Source: Paraescarpia echinospica (Eukaryota; Annelida; Polychaeta; Sabellida; Siboglinidae). From it: a stretch of 64,000 bases of DNA. Shown piece after piece: positions 1 through 8,142 of this stretch. The stretch spans positions 30,902,648 to 30,966,647 of the forward strand of contig CM034541.1 of assembly GCA_020002185.1 (NCBI GenBank), written 5' to 3'. The notes beneath the pieces are model-generated. The model was given only the letters and a program-made list of their open reading frames with translations, made no database searches and had not been told where the DNA came from. How positions within the stretch are numbered: position 1 is the stretch's first letter; each line of letters opens with the position of its first letter. Both the position numbers and the translations under genes were made by a program.

Positions 1-294
1 TGAGGTTTGCACAGTTTATTACAACACAAACGTATTTACAAGTCGCGCTCCATAACTGCAAGAACAAGAGACTAGACATTAATACAGAGTCTTGCAAAGT
101 TTAATCGTGTACAAGACATCACCGCACCTCACTACTTCAGTCTTGCCTGCCATACGACGAGGAGTCCTTGTGGGTCCAACAAAGTCGGTTCGGGTACTTG
201 GTTGCGCCTCTGTTTCGAAACGGAATCTTGGAACCAACACTTGATACTACACATGGGTAGTGTCGTCTTGAGTGTTCAGCTTTGCACACCTTGG

Positions 295-744
295 TTATGG
301 AGCTAATTTTGACGGTAAGCCTAATCCTAACCCTAACCCTAACGCTGACCGAAATCCTAAGCTTAACCCTAACCCCAACCCTAATCCTAATGCTAACCCA
401 AAAATTGTGACATTGGTCACGTGAGTAGAAGTTGTGACGTCTTCAGGAGCGGTCGTTGTTACATTGGTACCATCGATAGAAAATGTCACATCGGTCGTAT
501 TGCCAGAAGTTCCGACATCGACGGGAGCGGAAGTTGTCACATCGGCCGTATCGGTAGAAATTGGGACATCGTCAGGAGCAGAAGTTGGCACATCGCAGAG
601 CCTAGCGTACCAGATGTCCTCGCCCTCTGGTTCCGTCGGCACAGAAGGGTGGTTGGTCACCGGCATGATGGATCGGTTCGTTGGCTCGTCCTCATCGCTC
701 GAGTCTGCCGCATCGCTAGGTCGGTAATAGGGTGTCTTCAACAT
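295..744 (-). CDS. Acidic T/S/V-repeat protein, 149 aa, downstream member of the E-box gene cluster
   Basis: I recognise no family. The ATG at 744 is chosen because a TATA box at 804-811 predicts a start site near 777; the longer open frame upstream begins with GTG at 798, which would lie above that site. Residues 11-20 are acidic (DAADSSDEDE). Residues 51-112 are degenerate repeats of the type DVTTSAPxDV, rich in T, S, V and D. From residue 114 the frame runs into TTAGGG-like repeats and becomes a Leu-Gly tail (about residues 117-143), ending at TAA (295-297). No signal peptide or membrane segment is evident. The promoter matches those of the two upstream genes, so co-regulation is likely. 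The Leu-Gly tail is odd and may mean that the true C-terminus was lost when the telomere-like repeat arose. It could be a decayed gene. Confidence 0.4.
   Translation of the reverse strand: MLKTPYYRPSDAADSSDEDEPTNRSIMPVTNHPSVPTEPEGEDIWYARLCDVPTSAPDDVPISTDTADVTTSAPVDVGTSGNTTDVTFSIDGTNVTTTAPEDVTTSTHVTNVTIFGLALGLGLGLGLSLGFRSALGLGLGLGLPSKLAP
318..402. repeat. Degenerate interstitial telomere-like repeat (CCCTAA)n
   Basis: About 14 imperfect hexamers, read as CCTAACCCTAACCCTAACG-type units on the plus strand (TTAGGG on minus). TTAGGG is the usual metazoan telomere unit, absent from most insects. The array is internal and degenerate. It lies in frame in the 3' end of the gene at 295-744. Confidence 0.8.
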
Positions 745-803
745 GATGTTAGGCGTGATGGCGTCGTAATACGAATAGTGAGCCGATTGACAAAACACAG
801 CGC

Positions 804-866
804 TTATATAGTTAGTAAATGTGCCGAAAAGTCACGTGGGCGTGCCGAAAGATCACGGATTGACTG
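804..866 (-). promoter_or_regulatory. Core promoter of the 295-744 gene: E-box plus TATA box
   Basis: On the minus strand, CACGTG (833-838) with an adjoining GGCACGCC, then CTATATAA (804-811). E-box to TATA spacing is 22 bp, against 24 bp in the two sister promoters. The flank GCCGAAAGATCAC is shared with the 2.1-kb promoter. Confidence 0.6.
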
Positions 867-869
867 ACG

Positions 870-923
870 AAGCTGCTGACAGAGACGAAATTGGTTTGGT
901 CGTCAAACTGGTCGTCGGACTGG
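870..923 (-). repeat. Duplicated fragment of the neighbouring zinc-finger gene's coding sequence
   Basis: GACAGAGACGAAATTGGTTT and the following GTCGTC-AACTG units match 1291-1355 inside the gene at 1074-1493, with one short unit missing. It lies just upstream of the 295-744 promoter and shows that the cluster grew by partial tandem duplication. Confidence 0.7.
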
Positions 924-1073
924 CTGCAGCATTGCACTCCTTCTCTTGCCGCTGAAATAGCGAAGGAATGAGTTTAATAACGAATGGTCAACTGGTATGT
1001 ATAAGAGAAATATAATATTATATTCTTTGCATCAGGCTTTGACTTAGAACAAGACCTGAATAGCATTTGGACA

Positions 1074-1493
1074 CTATGAGAAATTGAAACTTACTGTTAG
1101 CTCTTCAAGTTGTTCTTTACGCCACCGCTGCTTATCTCGCTTCCTTTTGCAGTAGCCCTGCTTCACATGAACGGGCCAATTCCCTTTATACTTGAAGGTA
1201 TTACCACACATACAGCAAGTATAACGAGGCAACAGCTTCTGACGCTTCGTCGGAGGTGACGATGTCAGGTTGATGGTTGGGTTGATTGCCGGAGCTGATG
1301 ACAGAGACGAAATTGGTTTGATCGTCGAACTGGTCGTCAAACTGGTCGTCGGACTGGTCGTTGAACTGGTCGTTGGCTGTTGGTCCGGGTTGATTGTTGG
1401 GGTCGAGAGGTCGAGTTGTCCCGTAGCCGGAGAAGGCTGCGCCTTCGGTAGCAAAATCCCTTGTCGGACGTTATCACTAGTCATGTTGTTCAT
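1074..1493 (-). CDS. Small intronless C2HC zinc-finger protein, 139 aa
   Basis: Start ATG at 1493, about 50 bp below a TATA box at 1540-1546; the open frame extends to 1526 but only through a TTG. Residues 1-17 resemble the start of the upstream SERTA gene (M-x-SDNVR type). Residues 36-80 are a low-complexity Thr/Ser/Pro linker made of short TTSPTTSL-like repeats. A basic stretch, PTKRQK (81-86), precedes a zinc-knuckle-like finger: C93, C96, H109 and C115, spaced C-x2-C-x12-H-x5-C. KRKRDKQRWRKE (116-127) follows, a likely nuclear localisation signal. A nuclear, nucleic-acid-binding role is inferred from the finger and basic tail only. It is flanked by the SERTA gene upstream and the acidic-repeat gene downstream, all on the minus strand. 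No named orthologue is recognised. Confidence 0.55.
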   Translation of the reverse strand: MNNMTSDNVRQGILLPKAQPSPATGQLDLSTPTINPDQQPTTSSTTSPTTSLTTSSTIKPISSLSSAPAINPTINLTSSPPTKRQKLLPRYTCCMCGNTFKYKGNWPVHVKQGYCKRKRDKQRWRKEQLEELTVSFNFS

Positions 1494-1513
1494 CTTCCAA
1501 AATGTAAGATATA

Positions 1514-1592
1514 ATGACCACAACAAACAGACGCAGGTCTTTTATAACAGTTCGACAGAACATAAAGTTCACGTGGTCGTGCCGAACGAACA
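1514..1592 (-). promoter_or_regulatory. Core promoter of the C2HC gene: E-box plus TATA box
   Basis: CACGTG at 1570-1575 and TATAAAA at 1540-1546 on the minus strand, 24 bp apart. The sequence from the E-box down to the start codon aligns nearly base for base with 2044-2126 (for example ACCTGCGTCTG versus GCCTGCGTCTG, and GTGGTCATTATA in both). Confidence 0.65.
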
Positions 1593-1687
1593 CGAAATTT
1601 CTAACCTATGAGAATAGCTAATACTCTTTTGTGAGAATGTGGTTGGCTCTGAAAAGAGCCGTTTATTGTTATCTCGTCGAATTTTTC

Positions 1688-2046
1688 TTATGATGCTGGT
1701 GATGATGATGATGATGATGACAGATACACGAGTTTATGTTGATGTTGATGTTCGCGCTTTATCCTGTACAGTGTGTTCTTGATGAGCACGGAGCGTCGGA
1801 GGTAAGACTCCGGGTTGTGGGTCTTGCGTGTCTTGCGCATCTCGCGAAGTTTCTCGACAGACAACCTCAAGAGGGGTCGTATCTCCTTGCTTGGTCGGAT
1901 GTGATCAGTGACGGAGACAGTCGCTTGGCAGGTTGATAGACACAAAGGTCGGCCACCGGGTGTCGTCGCTTGTTGCTACCCGCGACATCTCGGTCATTGT
2001 CGGTAGCAATATCTCGGACGTTGTCAGTAGATGAATTCACACCCAT
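1688..2046 (-). pseudogene. SERTA-domain protein gene, interrupted by a one-base frameshift
   Basis: SERTA-domain proteins (SERTAD/CDCA4 group) are small nuclear cofactors of transcription and cell-cycle control. The gene starts at ATG 2046, about 45 bp below a TATA box. The first frame reads MGVNSSTDNVRDIATDND and continues to DQARRYDP, then stops at 1867-1869. The adjacent frame carries the SERTA core at 1751-1873: LLRLSVEKL, a charged turn, then YLRRSVLIKNTLYRIKRE, followed by a His/Gln stretch and a Ser-rich tail to TAA (1688-1690). The frames would join at a run of four C's in the coding strand near 1874-1877 if one C were present. It could be a homopolymer sequencing error, in which case this is an intact ~119-aa gene, or a recent pseudogene. 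Intronless, with the same promoter type as its two downstream neighbours. Confidence 0.6.
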
Positions 2047-2065
2047 TTTCAAGATGTAAGCTATA

Positions 2066-2150
2066 ATGACCACAAACGCAGACGCAGGCCTTTTATAACC
2101 AGTCCACAGACCATAAAGATCACGTGGGCGTGCCGAAAGATCACAGATTG
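2066..2150 (-). promoter_or_regulatory. Core promoter of the SERTA gene: E-box plus TATA box
   Basis: CACGTG at 2121-2126 lies between two GATCTTT/GATCAC-type flanks; TATAAAA is at 2091-2097, 24 bp downstream on the minus strand. CACGTG is the canonical site for bHLH-ZIP or bHLH-PAS factors; the factor itself cannot be named from sequence. Confidence 0.65.
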
Positions 2151-2324
2151 TAGAGTAGAAAATCCAAAAGCACGGACTGCTGAGTAGAATGTACACAAGC
2201 GCGGATTGCAGAGTAGTTATTTAGTTCACAACTTATCTAACAGGGGTGCTTTCAGTTGATGATGAAATCCCTATGCTTTAACATGGTAAAAATTCTCTAT
2301 GCTTTAACATGGGTTTCACTACTT

Positions 2325-2766
2325 GTCCACTAGGGGATGATGTTTATGATGTAGCCGTCAGGGGGCTCTATTGTACGCAAGCGTGGAAGAGACACGAATA
2401 TTTGCAGTACTCGAACATTTACTTCACAACTTATCCGCCAGGTGGCACCACTTGTAGTTCACGACCTATCCACCAGGGGAAATTTAGTTTAAAAAAACCG
2501 CCAGGGGGCGCTAATGGTCAAGCCAAGACGCACGAAATTGGGCAGTACTCGAACATTTAGTTTACAACTTGTACGTCGGTTGGCACCACTTGCATAGTTG
2601 GTTCCGAAAAATTCCGCTAGGGGGCGCTGCGGAGTCAACCCCATTTTAGTTCCAAAAAATTCCGCCGTGTGGAACTGTTTTTATTTGACCAACTATCCGC
2701 CAGGGGCGCTGTTTTGGTTTTTGGCGGTAACTTATTTTAGTTCACCAACTATCGGCCAGGGGCGAT
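2325..2766 (+). repeat. Array of CTCF-like motifs
   Basis: At least eight sites of the type CCGCCAGGGGGCGCT recur in about 440 bp, all in one orientation: 2327-2337, 2355-2369, 2435-2449, 2470-2480, 2498-2512, 2614-2628, 2697-2710 and 2753-2766. A degenerate one is near 2662. Sites at 2498 and 2614 match the CTCF core consensus almost perfectly. Several are preceded by an ACAACTTATC or ACCAACTATC-like lead, so the array grew from a repeating unit. Insulator function is inference; a repeat that merely resembles the motif is possible. Confidence 0.6.
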
Positions 2767-2768
2767 AC

Positions 2769-2912
2769 GTGACCTTGATCTTGACCTACATCCGGGTCAA
2801 GTGACCTTTGACATTGACCTACATCCGGGTCATGTGACATTGACCTTTGACCTTGACCTACATCCGGGTCACATGACCTTGACCTTGACCTACATCCGGG
2901 TACTTTGCTCTT
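2769..2912. repeat. Tandem repeat rich in nuclear-receptor half-sites (TGACCT)
   Basis: Four copies of TTGACCTACATCCGGGT, with ACATCCGGG at 2788, 2821, 2860 and 2892, are separated by TGACCTT and TGACATT units. TGACCTTTGACC-like blocks (2803-2814 imperfect, 2841-2852 exact) are direct repeats of the receptor half-site with 1-bp spacing. Confidence 0.7.
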
Positions 2913-2960
2913 GCTCTTGCCTCACTCAAGTTGCGCGCGGTACACCACCTCTATTACTAC

Positions 2961-3420
2961 TCATCTTGTAAATGATGTCTATCTCCAATACTTTTAATCC
3001 TTCTAAACACTTTTGTATCATCCGCAAATTTCAACACCTTGCTTGTCATGTCATCATCCAAATCGTTGATATATATTAAGAATAATATAGGTCCTAGTAC
3101 TGATTCCTGTGGTACCCCACTCAATATCGATTTCCAGTTTGAAGCCTCCCCATCAACTACTACACGTTGTCTTCTGTCAATCAGCCATTTTTGTATCCCG
3201 TTTATTATACCATTTCTTATGCCATGAGCCTTTAGTTTAAGCAGTAATCTTTGATGTGGTACTTTGTCGAAAGCTTTTTGAAAATCTAAGTAGACGATAT
3301 CTACTAGTGATCCCCCATCTAATCACTTAATGATGTCTTCCAAAAAACACAACATATTAGTTAAGCATGACCTCCCTTTTAAAAACCCAATTCTTCACAC
3401 ATCTGCTCAACTAGTGCGTT
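2961..3420 (-). pseudogene. CR1-like non-LTR retrotransposon, reverse transcriptase palm fragment
   Basis: The minus strand encodes [20 protein letters not shown], then an intact-looking [12 protein letters not shown], a GVPQ-x-SVLGP block and [13 protein letters not shown]. It matches the ORF2 copy at 4389-6710 (its residues ~388-530) very closely, with in-frame stops near 3325. The fragment ends at 2961. At its other end it is fused directly to the esterase fragment at 3421-3948. Confidence 0.85.
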
Positions 3421-3948
3421 GATCACCATCTTCATGCAGTTTCTATATCTTGCCCCCTTCCTCCCATTACTGGCGAAATTCCTGAGAGAATAATCTGTTC
3501 AACTCTTGTTTTCTTTAGCTTCCTCACTAAATGTCTATCCTTCTGTACTATCCCAGTTGTTCCCTCCCTGTCTGCATTATTTGTTCCTACGTGTACTAGC
3601 ATAGACCCTCCCTTGCCATGCCCCAATACCTTCTCTACCCTTTCAGTCACATGTTCTATCCTAGCCCCCGGTAGACAAACAACGACGTCCTTCCCCTCGC
3701 TTAGTGTCTCATCCGTCTTTCTCATAATGGAGTCGCCCATAAACACCCTCTCTTTACTCATTGCCCCCTCAATCACTGCGTCAGAGTAGCTCCTTCTCTG
3801 GTTTGCATATGTCTGGTTGTTGTCTTTTCCCCCTGCCGTCTTCTCTCCTGTCACATTCTCTTCCGATCCATTCTTTCCTGTCGCTTTTTTCTTGTCACCT
3901 TTCCTCCTGTCATCGTCCCTTTTATCGATATTAACTAGATAATTCGTT
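3421..3948 (-). pseudogene. Retrotransposon ORF1 fragment with SGNH-hydrolase (esterase) domain
   Basis: An open frame reads from about 3948 down to 3432, with no ATG start. Counting from the GTG at 3852-3854, it contains VFMGDSIM (block I Gly40-Asp41-Ser42), a LPGARIEHV stretch (block II region) and HVGTNNAD (Gly90 to Asn93, block III). The C-terminal Asp-x-x-His block is missing because the copy is deleted there. Esterase domains of this type occur in ORF1 proteins of CR1-clade elements. It sits 5' of the RT fragment on the same strand, the order expected inside one element, so both are one internally deleted copy. The preceding sequence is Lys/Asp-rich. Confidence 0.75.
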
Positions 3949-3954
3949 ATCTCC

Positions 3955-4300
3955 CAACGACGACAAAGGAACGTGTCGTCAACGCCATTATTACATCACG
4001 GCTTGATTACTGCAATTCACTTCTATACGGCACTTCTGTCAACAACATCGCTCGACTGCAGAGAATGCACGTCTCTGCTACTAGGTTGATCCTACGCCGC
4101 CGACGGAGTGACAGCGCCATGCCTCTGTTGTGCATTCTTCACTGGTTGCCTGTAGCACACAGAATTGACTGGGGACAGTTCGTTTGCGGTCGCCGTACAC
4201 TTTGCCTAATGACATTAAAACGTCTGATTGTCTCTCTACCTTTTCAAGTCACGCTTAATGACTCATTTTTGTTCGACTCTTGTTCAATGTGGCATAGTTT
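3955..4300 (+). pseudogene. L2/CR1-type LINE, RT C-terminal fragment (a second family)
   Basis: The plus strand reads VVNAIITSRLDYCNSLLYGT, then NNIARLQRMHVSATRLIL and LHWLPVAHRI: the standard thumb and C-terminal signature of L2/CR1-type ORF2 proteins. A frameshift follows, then SLPNDIKTSDCLSTF in another frame, the usual terminal block. The rest of the element is absent. It is abutted by the esterase fragment (minus strand) and the CR1-like copy (plus strand). Confidence 0.75.
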
Positions 4301-4384
4301 AGTCTTTAGTAATTGATTAGTTTTATATCTCTTATGTATTAATTAACTAATTATGTATTAATTAACTTAATGGAAATCTCTACA

Positions 4385-6811
4385 GAGTATGGGTAGTGAG
4401 GACCACAAGTTTTTAGTTTTAGTACAAGATAGTTTCCTTTCTCAACATGTGCTAGAACCAACCAGGGGAGAGAATGTGTTAGACTTAGTTTTGTCCTCAC
4501 AAAATGAATTAGTTGACAATGTTAAATTATGTGAGCCTCTGGGAAGTAGTGATCACAACCAGAAACATTTTACCATCAAAGTAAAATCAGAAAGAAATAA
4601 TAAAAAGCAGTTGAGGAGATATTTCCACAAAGGAAGATATAAGGAAATGAGGAAATATTTAGCAAAGATAGACTGGAATAATACACTGAAGAATAAGACA
4701 GCAACAGAATGCTGGAATATCTTAAAGAATGAAATAGAGTGCATCGTAGATAAATTTGTTCCCTTCAAAAAACAAGGGAAACGGACCAGAAAGAAATACT
4801 TATCGAAAGAAGCCATTAGAAAAATTAAGTATAAACAAATGATGTGGAAGTCATATAGACGTACTGGCAATGACGAAGACTACAACATTTATAAAGAAGC
4901 ACTAAACCAAGCTACAGCTGAAATTAGAAATTCAAAGAGAAGCTATGAACATAAATTAGCTTGTAATATAAAACATGACAGCAAGAGTTTTTATGCGTAT
5001 GTTCGAAGCAAACAGAAAGTTCAGGATAAGGTCGGTCCTCTAGAAGATAGTGCTGGAAATATAATATCAGAAGGATTCTTAATGGCTGAAGACCTAAATG
5101 AGTATTTTAGTTCAGTGTTTACCAGAGAAGACACTAGTTCACTGCCAGTACCAGAGGCTAAGTTCAAGGGGGCAGAATCAGACTATTTAAGACAGTTAAT
5201 TGTAACCCCAGAAATGGTAGCTAAGAAAATTAGGGCTATGAAGGAAAATAAATCACCTGGAGTGGATGGTATTCCACACAAACTACTAGTGGAAATTGTA
5301 GAACAAATTAGCATACCGCTTGCAACAGTTTTCAACTTGTCATTAGAAGAGGGAGTGGTTCTTTTAGAATGGAAAGAAGCAAACATTATACCGTTATTTA
5401 AAAAAGGTTCGAGAAACAAGTCAAATAATTATAGACCAGTTAGTTTAACATCGGTGATTTGTAAATTATTAGAAAGACTAATTAAAGATCACATGGTGGA
5501 TTTTCTTGTTAAACATAACTTGATAAACCCATCTCAACATGGGTTTCTAAAAGCGAGGTCATGCTTAACAAATATGTTATGTTTTTTGGAAGATATCACT
5601 AAGTGGGTAGATGATGGATCACCAGTAGATATCATCTACTTAGATTTTCAAAAAGCTTTCGACAAAGTGCCACATCAGAGATTACTGCTTAAACTAAAAG
5701 CCCATGGCATAGGAAATGGTATAATTAACTGGATAGAAAAATGGCTGATTGACAGAAGACAACGGGTAGTTGTTGATGGGGAGGCTTCAAACTGGAAATC
5801 AGTTTTGAGTGGGGTTCCACAGGGATCAGTACTGGGACCTATATTATTCTTAATATATATAAACGATTTGGACGATGATATAGCTAGCAAGGTGTTGAAA
5901 TTTGCAGATGATACAAAAGTGTTTAGAAGGATTAAAAGTGATGGGGATAGACAGCATTTACAAGATGATCTTGACAGGTTGATCAAATGGTCTGAAAAGT
6001 GGCAAATGTTGTTCAATTTTGGGAAATGTAAATGCCTTCACACAGGACATGGGAACGAATATGTAGAATATACAATGGGGGGAACTGTACTAAGTACTAC
6101 TGTAAAAGAAAAAGACTTAGGGCTGACAATTAGTGCTGACATGAAGGTTTCAGAGCAGTGTGGAATTGCAGCTTCAAAGGGAAATCAAATCCTTGGATTG
6201 ATTAGGCGAAATATAGCATATAAAGAAAAAGAACTAATAATACCGCTGTACAAAACAATAGTTAGGCCTCATTTAGAATATTGTATACAAGCGTGGAGGC
6301 CATACCGCAAGAAGGACATAGATATGCTAGAAAGAGTACAGAGGAGAGCGACTAAAATGATACCAAAACTGAGGGATCTTAGTTATGAAAAACGCCTAAA
6401 AGAATGTGGTTTAACAACACTAGAGACCAGGAGATTGAGAGGAGATCAGATAGAAGTGTTTAAAATATTGAATGGTTATGAAAATATTGATAGAAATATG
6501 TTTTTTTCAGTTAAGAAAGATAGAAAGACTAGAGGACATGAAGTTACATTAGTAAAGGAGCAGTGTAGATTAGACGTGAGAAAGTTCTCATTTTCACAAA
6601 GGACTGTGAATGAATGGAACAGATTATCTGATGATTGTGTGGGTGCTAGTAGTGTGAATATTTTAAAAAATAAAATCGACACATACCTCAGAAGGGCTGA
6701 ATATATGTAGATAAAAGGGTTGGACTCTCGATAAGCCAAAGGGCTTCCTTGTCCACCTGCCATCTAGAGTTAATTCTCTGGATGGCAATCTTGTTAAATC
6801 TTGTTAAATCT
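4385..6811 (+). mobile_element. CR1-like non-LTR retrotransposon, 5'-truncated copy
   Basis: It contains the long ORF2 at 4389-6710 and a ~100-bp 3' UTR ending in tandem CTTGTTAAAT units (to 6811). Related copies in this window lie at 2961-3948 (minus), 12319-12545 and 52908-54273; the 3' ends at 6811, 12545 and 54273 share GGCAATCTTGTTAAA. The short repeated tail is typical of CR1-clade LINEs. Truncation inside the endonuclease is typical of incomplete target-primed reverse transcription. Confidence 0.9.
4389..6710 (+). CDS. Retrotransposon ORF2 protein: endonuclease C-terminus plus reverse transcriptase, 773 aa
   Basis: This is the polymerase of a LINE that copies its RNA into DNA at a nicked target site. 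Residues 1-60 are only the last part of an APE-type endonuclease, including the Ser54-Asp55-His56 motif; the N-terminal catalytic half is gone. A charged linker follows. The RT domain starts near residue 335 (LFKKGSRNKSNNYRPVSL), with the first catalytic Asp in YLDFQKAFD (D419), [10 protein letters not shown] at 475-484 and the FADD catalytic pair at 505-508. The thumb and C-terminal region (KKDIDMLERVQRRATKMIP) runs to the end. There is no internal stop, so the copy is young. The ATG at 4389 is only the first Met after truncation, not the native start. The protein should not be able to nick DNA itself, so the copy is probably immobile. Confidence 0.9.
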   Translation: MGSEDHKFLVLVQDSFLSQHVLEPTRGENVLDLVLSSQNELVDNVKLCEPLGSSDHNQKHFTIKVKSERNNKKQLRRYFHKGRYKEMRKYLAKIDWNNTLKNKTATECWNILKNEIECIVDKFVPFKKQGKRTRKKYLSKEAIRKIKYKQMMWKSYRRTGNDEDYNIYKEALNQATAEIRNSKRSYEHKLACNIKHDSKSFYAYVRSKQKVQDKVGPLEDSAGNIISEGFLMAEDLNEYFSSVFTREDTSSLPVPEAKFKGAESDYLRQLIVTPEMVAKKIRAMKENKSPGVDGIPHKLLVEIVEQISIPLATVFNLSLEEGVVLLEWKEANIIPLFKKGSRNKSNNYRPVSLTSVICKLLERLIKDHMVDFLVKHNLINPSQHGFLKARSCLTNMLCFLEDITKWVDDGSPVDIIYLDFQKAFDKVPHQRLLLKLKAHGIGNGIINWIEKWLIDRRQRVVVDGEASNWKSVLSGVPQGSVLGPILFLIYINDLDDDIASKVLKFADDTKVFRRIKSDGDRQHLQDDLDRLIKWSEKWQMLFNFGKCKCLHTGHGNEYVEYTMGGTVLSTTVKEKDLGLTISADMKVSEQCGIAASKGNQILGLIRRNIAYKEKELIIPLYKTIVRPHLEYCIQAWRPYRKKDIDMLERVQRRATKMIPKLRDLSYEKRLKECGLTTLETRRLRGDQIEVFKILNGYENIDRNMFFSVKKDRKTRGHEVTLVKEQCRLDVRKFSFSQRTVNEWNRLSDDCVGASSVNILKNKIDTYLRRAEYM

Positions 6812-7149
6812 TATTTATATATTTATGCTATACCTACATGCACATTAGTTCAGTTAAATGAATTTGCAATGTTTTATTTCTACACAGAACTGTAGCTAAG
6901 ATCATTATTTAATATATTTATTTAATTACTGTATTTAGTTGTATATTAATTTTATAAGAATTTCTTTTAGAAATGCATGTTTATTTAGCTATCATTATTA
7001 CCTCTATCTGGGTTCTACATGTTGTAAAGCGCCACGAACAATTTATAATTGGATCTGGCACTATAGTAAATAAAATATATTATTATATGTGATGTATATT
7101 AATGTGTGAGCAAATAAATGATGTTCTATGTCATGTCCCACATACAGTA

Positions 7150-7350
7150 CGTGTCTAGGACGGCTGGGGGCATGTACCTTTTTTGGGCCCCGTGACCGTA
7201 TCTCCTTTCCCCCGATGTCACCAGTCGAGCTGAGAAAGCGGAGAAGCGAAGAAGCTGAAATTACGGCGGCGCGGGAGCAAAACACCTTCTACACCATTAA
7301 TTTGGTTCGGCCGCCAGTGGAGGTTTTTGTGCCCCCTAGATTACTCTCTC
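7150..7350 (-). repeat. Dispersed G-rich repeat, family A, inverted copy
   Basis: The reverse complement matches 20671-21008: shared GGGGGCACAAAA-CCTCCACTGG, CGGCCGAACCAAAT, GCCGCCGTA and the CTTCTCCGCT block. Other copies are at 23370-23706 and about 55480-55790. Short open frames across it are by-products. Confidence 0.65.
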
Positions 7351-7869
7351 TGGACACTCTCTGGACGGTCCTATTTTACGGGTCCAAGGATCCCTGAAAA
7401 GTTGGCGCTCGATGTTCAAGCCGTCTAAGGGGAAAACGCTATCCTACCCGCATACATCTGCTAGCTCGGTTATATATATGCTAATTTGATTGTTTCAAAT
7501 CATTTTGTTTGTCACAGCAAAAACAAGGATTAAAGACAGTGCTCAACATATTACGTCTCCAAATTAATACACATTTGATTGTATCAGCTGTACATCTAAT
7601 ATGTCCCCAGCTTAAGAACATGCACATTATACCTAGTTTATGTGATTGTGCCCCGAAGCAAGGTTGATAGATCACAGAATTAAACGTTGAGATCGAAATA
7701 TCGGATCCAAGCCTCTTCAGCAAAGTCGTTTTTGTTTTTGTATCTGTGAAAACAGTATAAAGACGGTCTGTTAATCAATTTCATATTATAACGTTAAATA
7801 GATTGTTTACAAATAAAAATTAAAGGGGTTTGCCAATAATATTAAAATCACCCAAAATGTAAAACATTT

Positions 7870-7941
7870 GGGCTCGTCCGGGATTTGAACCCGGGACCTC
7901 TCGCACCCTAAGCGAAAATCATACCCCTAGACCAACGAGCC
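7870..7941 (-). tRNA. tRNA-Pro (anticodon AGG)
   Basis: The reverse complement folds as a complete 72-nt cloverleaf. The acceptor arm is GGCTCGT/ACGAGCC. The A box is in TGGTCTAGGGGTA. The anticodon loop is TTAGGGT, with AGG at 7907-7909. The T arm is CCGGGTTCAAATCCCGG. The anticodon stem has one U-G pair where its partner gene has C-G. The discriminator is C. T-runs follow below 7860 on the transcribed strand. No intron; CCA is not encoded, as usual in eukaryotes. Confidence 0.95.
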
Positions 7942-8142
7942 GATGCGTAACTGGTTTTTCCATTCGTTTGTTATTAGAGTTTCAAAACAGTTGTGATGAT
8001 GTTATAATTGTAGTAACTTAATGGTTCACAAATTACTCTTATAATTTGCTATGCAACATTTATTTTACATTTTATTACAAAAAGTTGGTCCATTAATGCT
8101 ATCTCTACTTAATATATTTGTTAAAATACTACATTCTAAGGT

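Noticed and set aside
1270..1611. 113-aa plus-strand frame
   Set aside because: Antisense shadow of the Thr/Ser/Pro repeat of the C2HC gene and its promoter.
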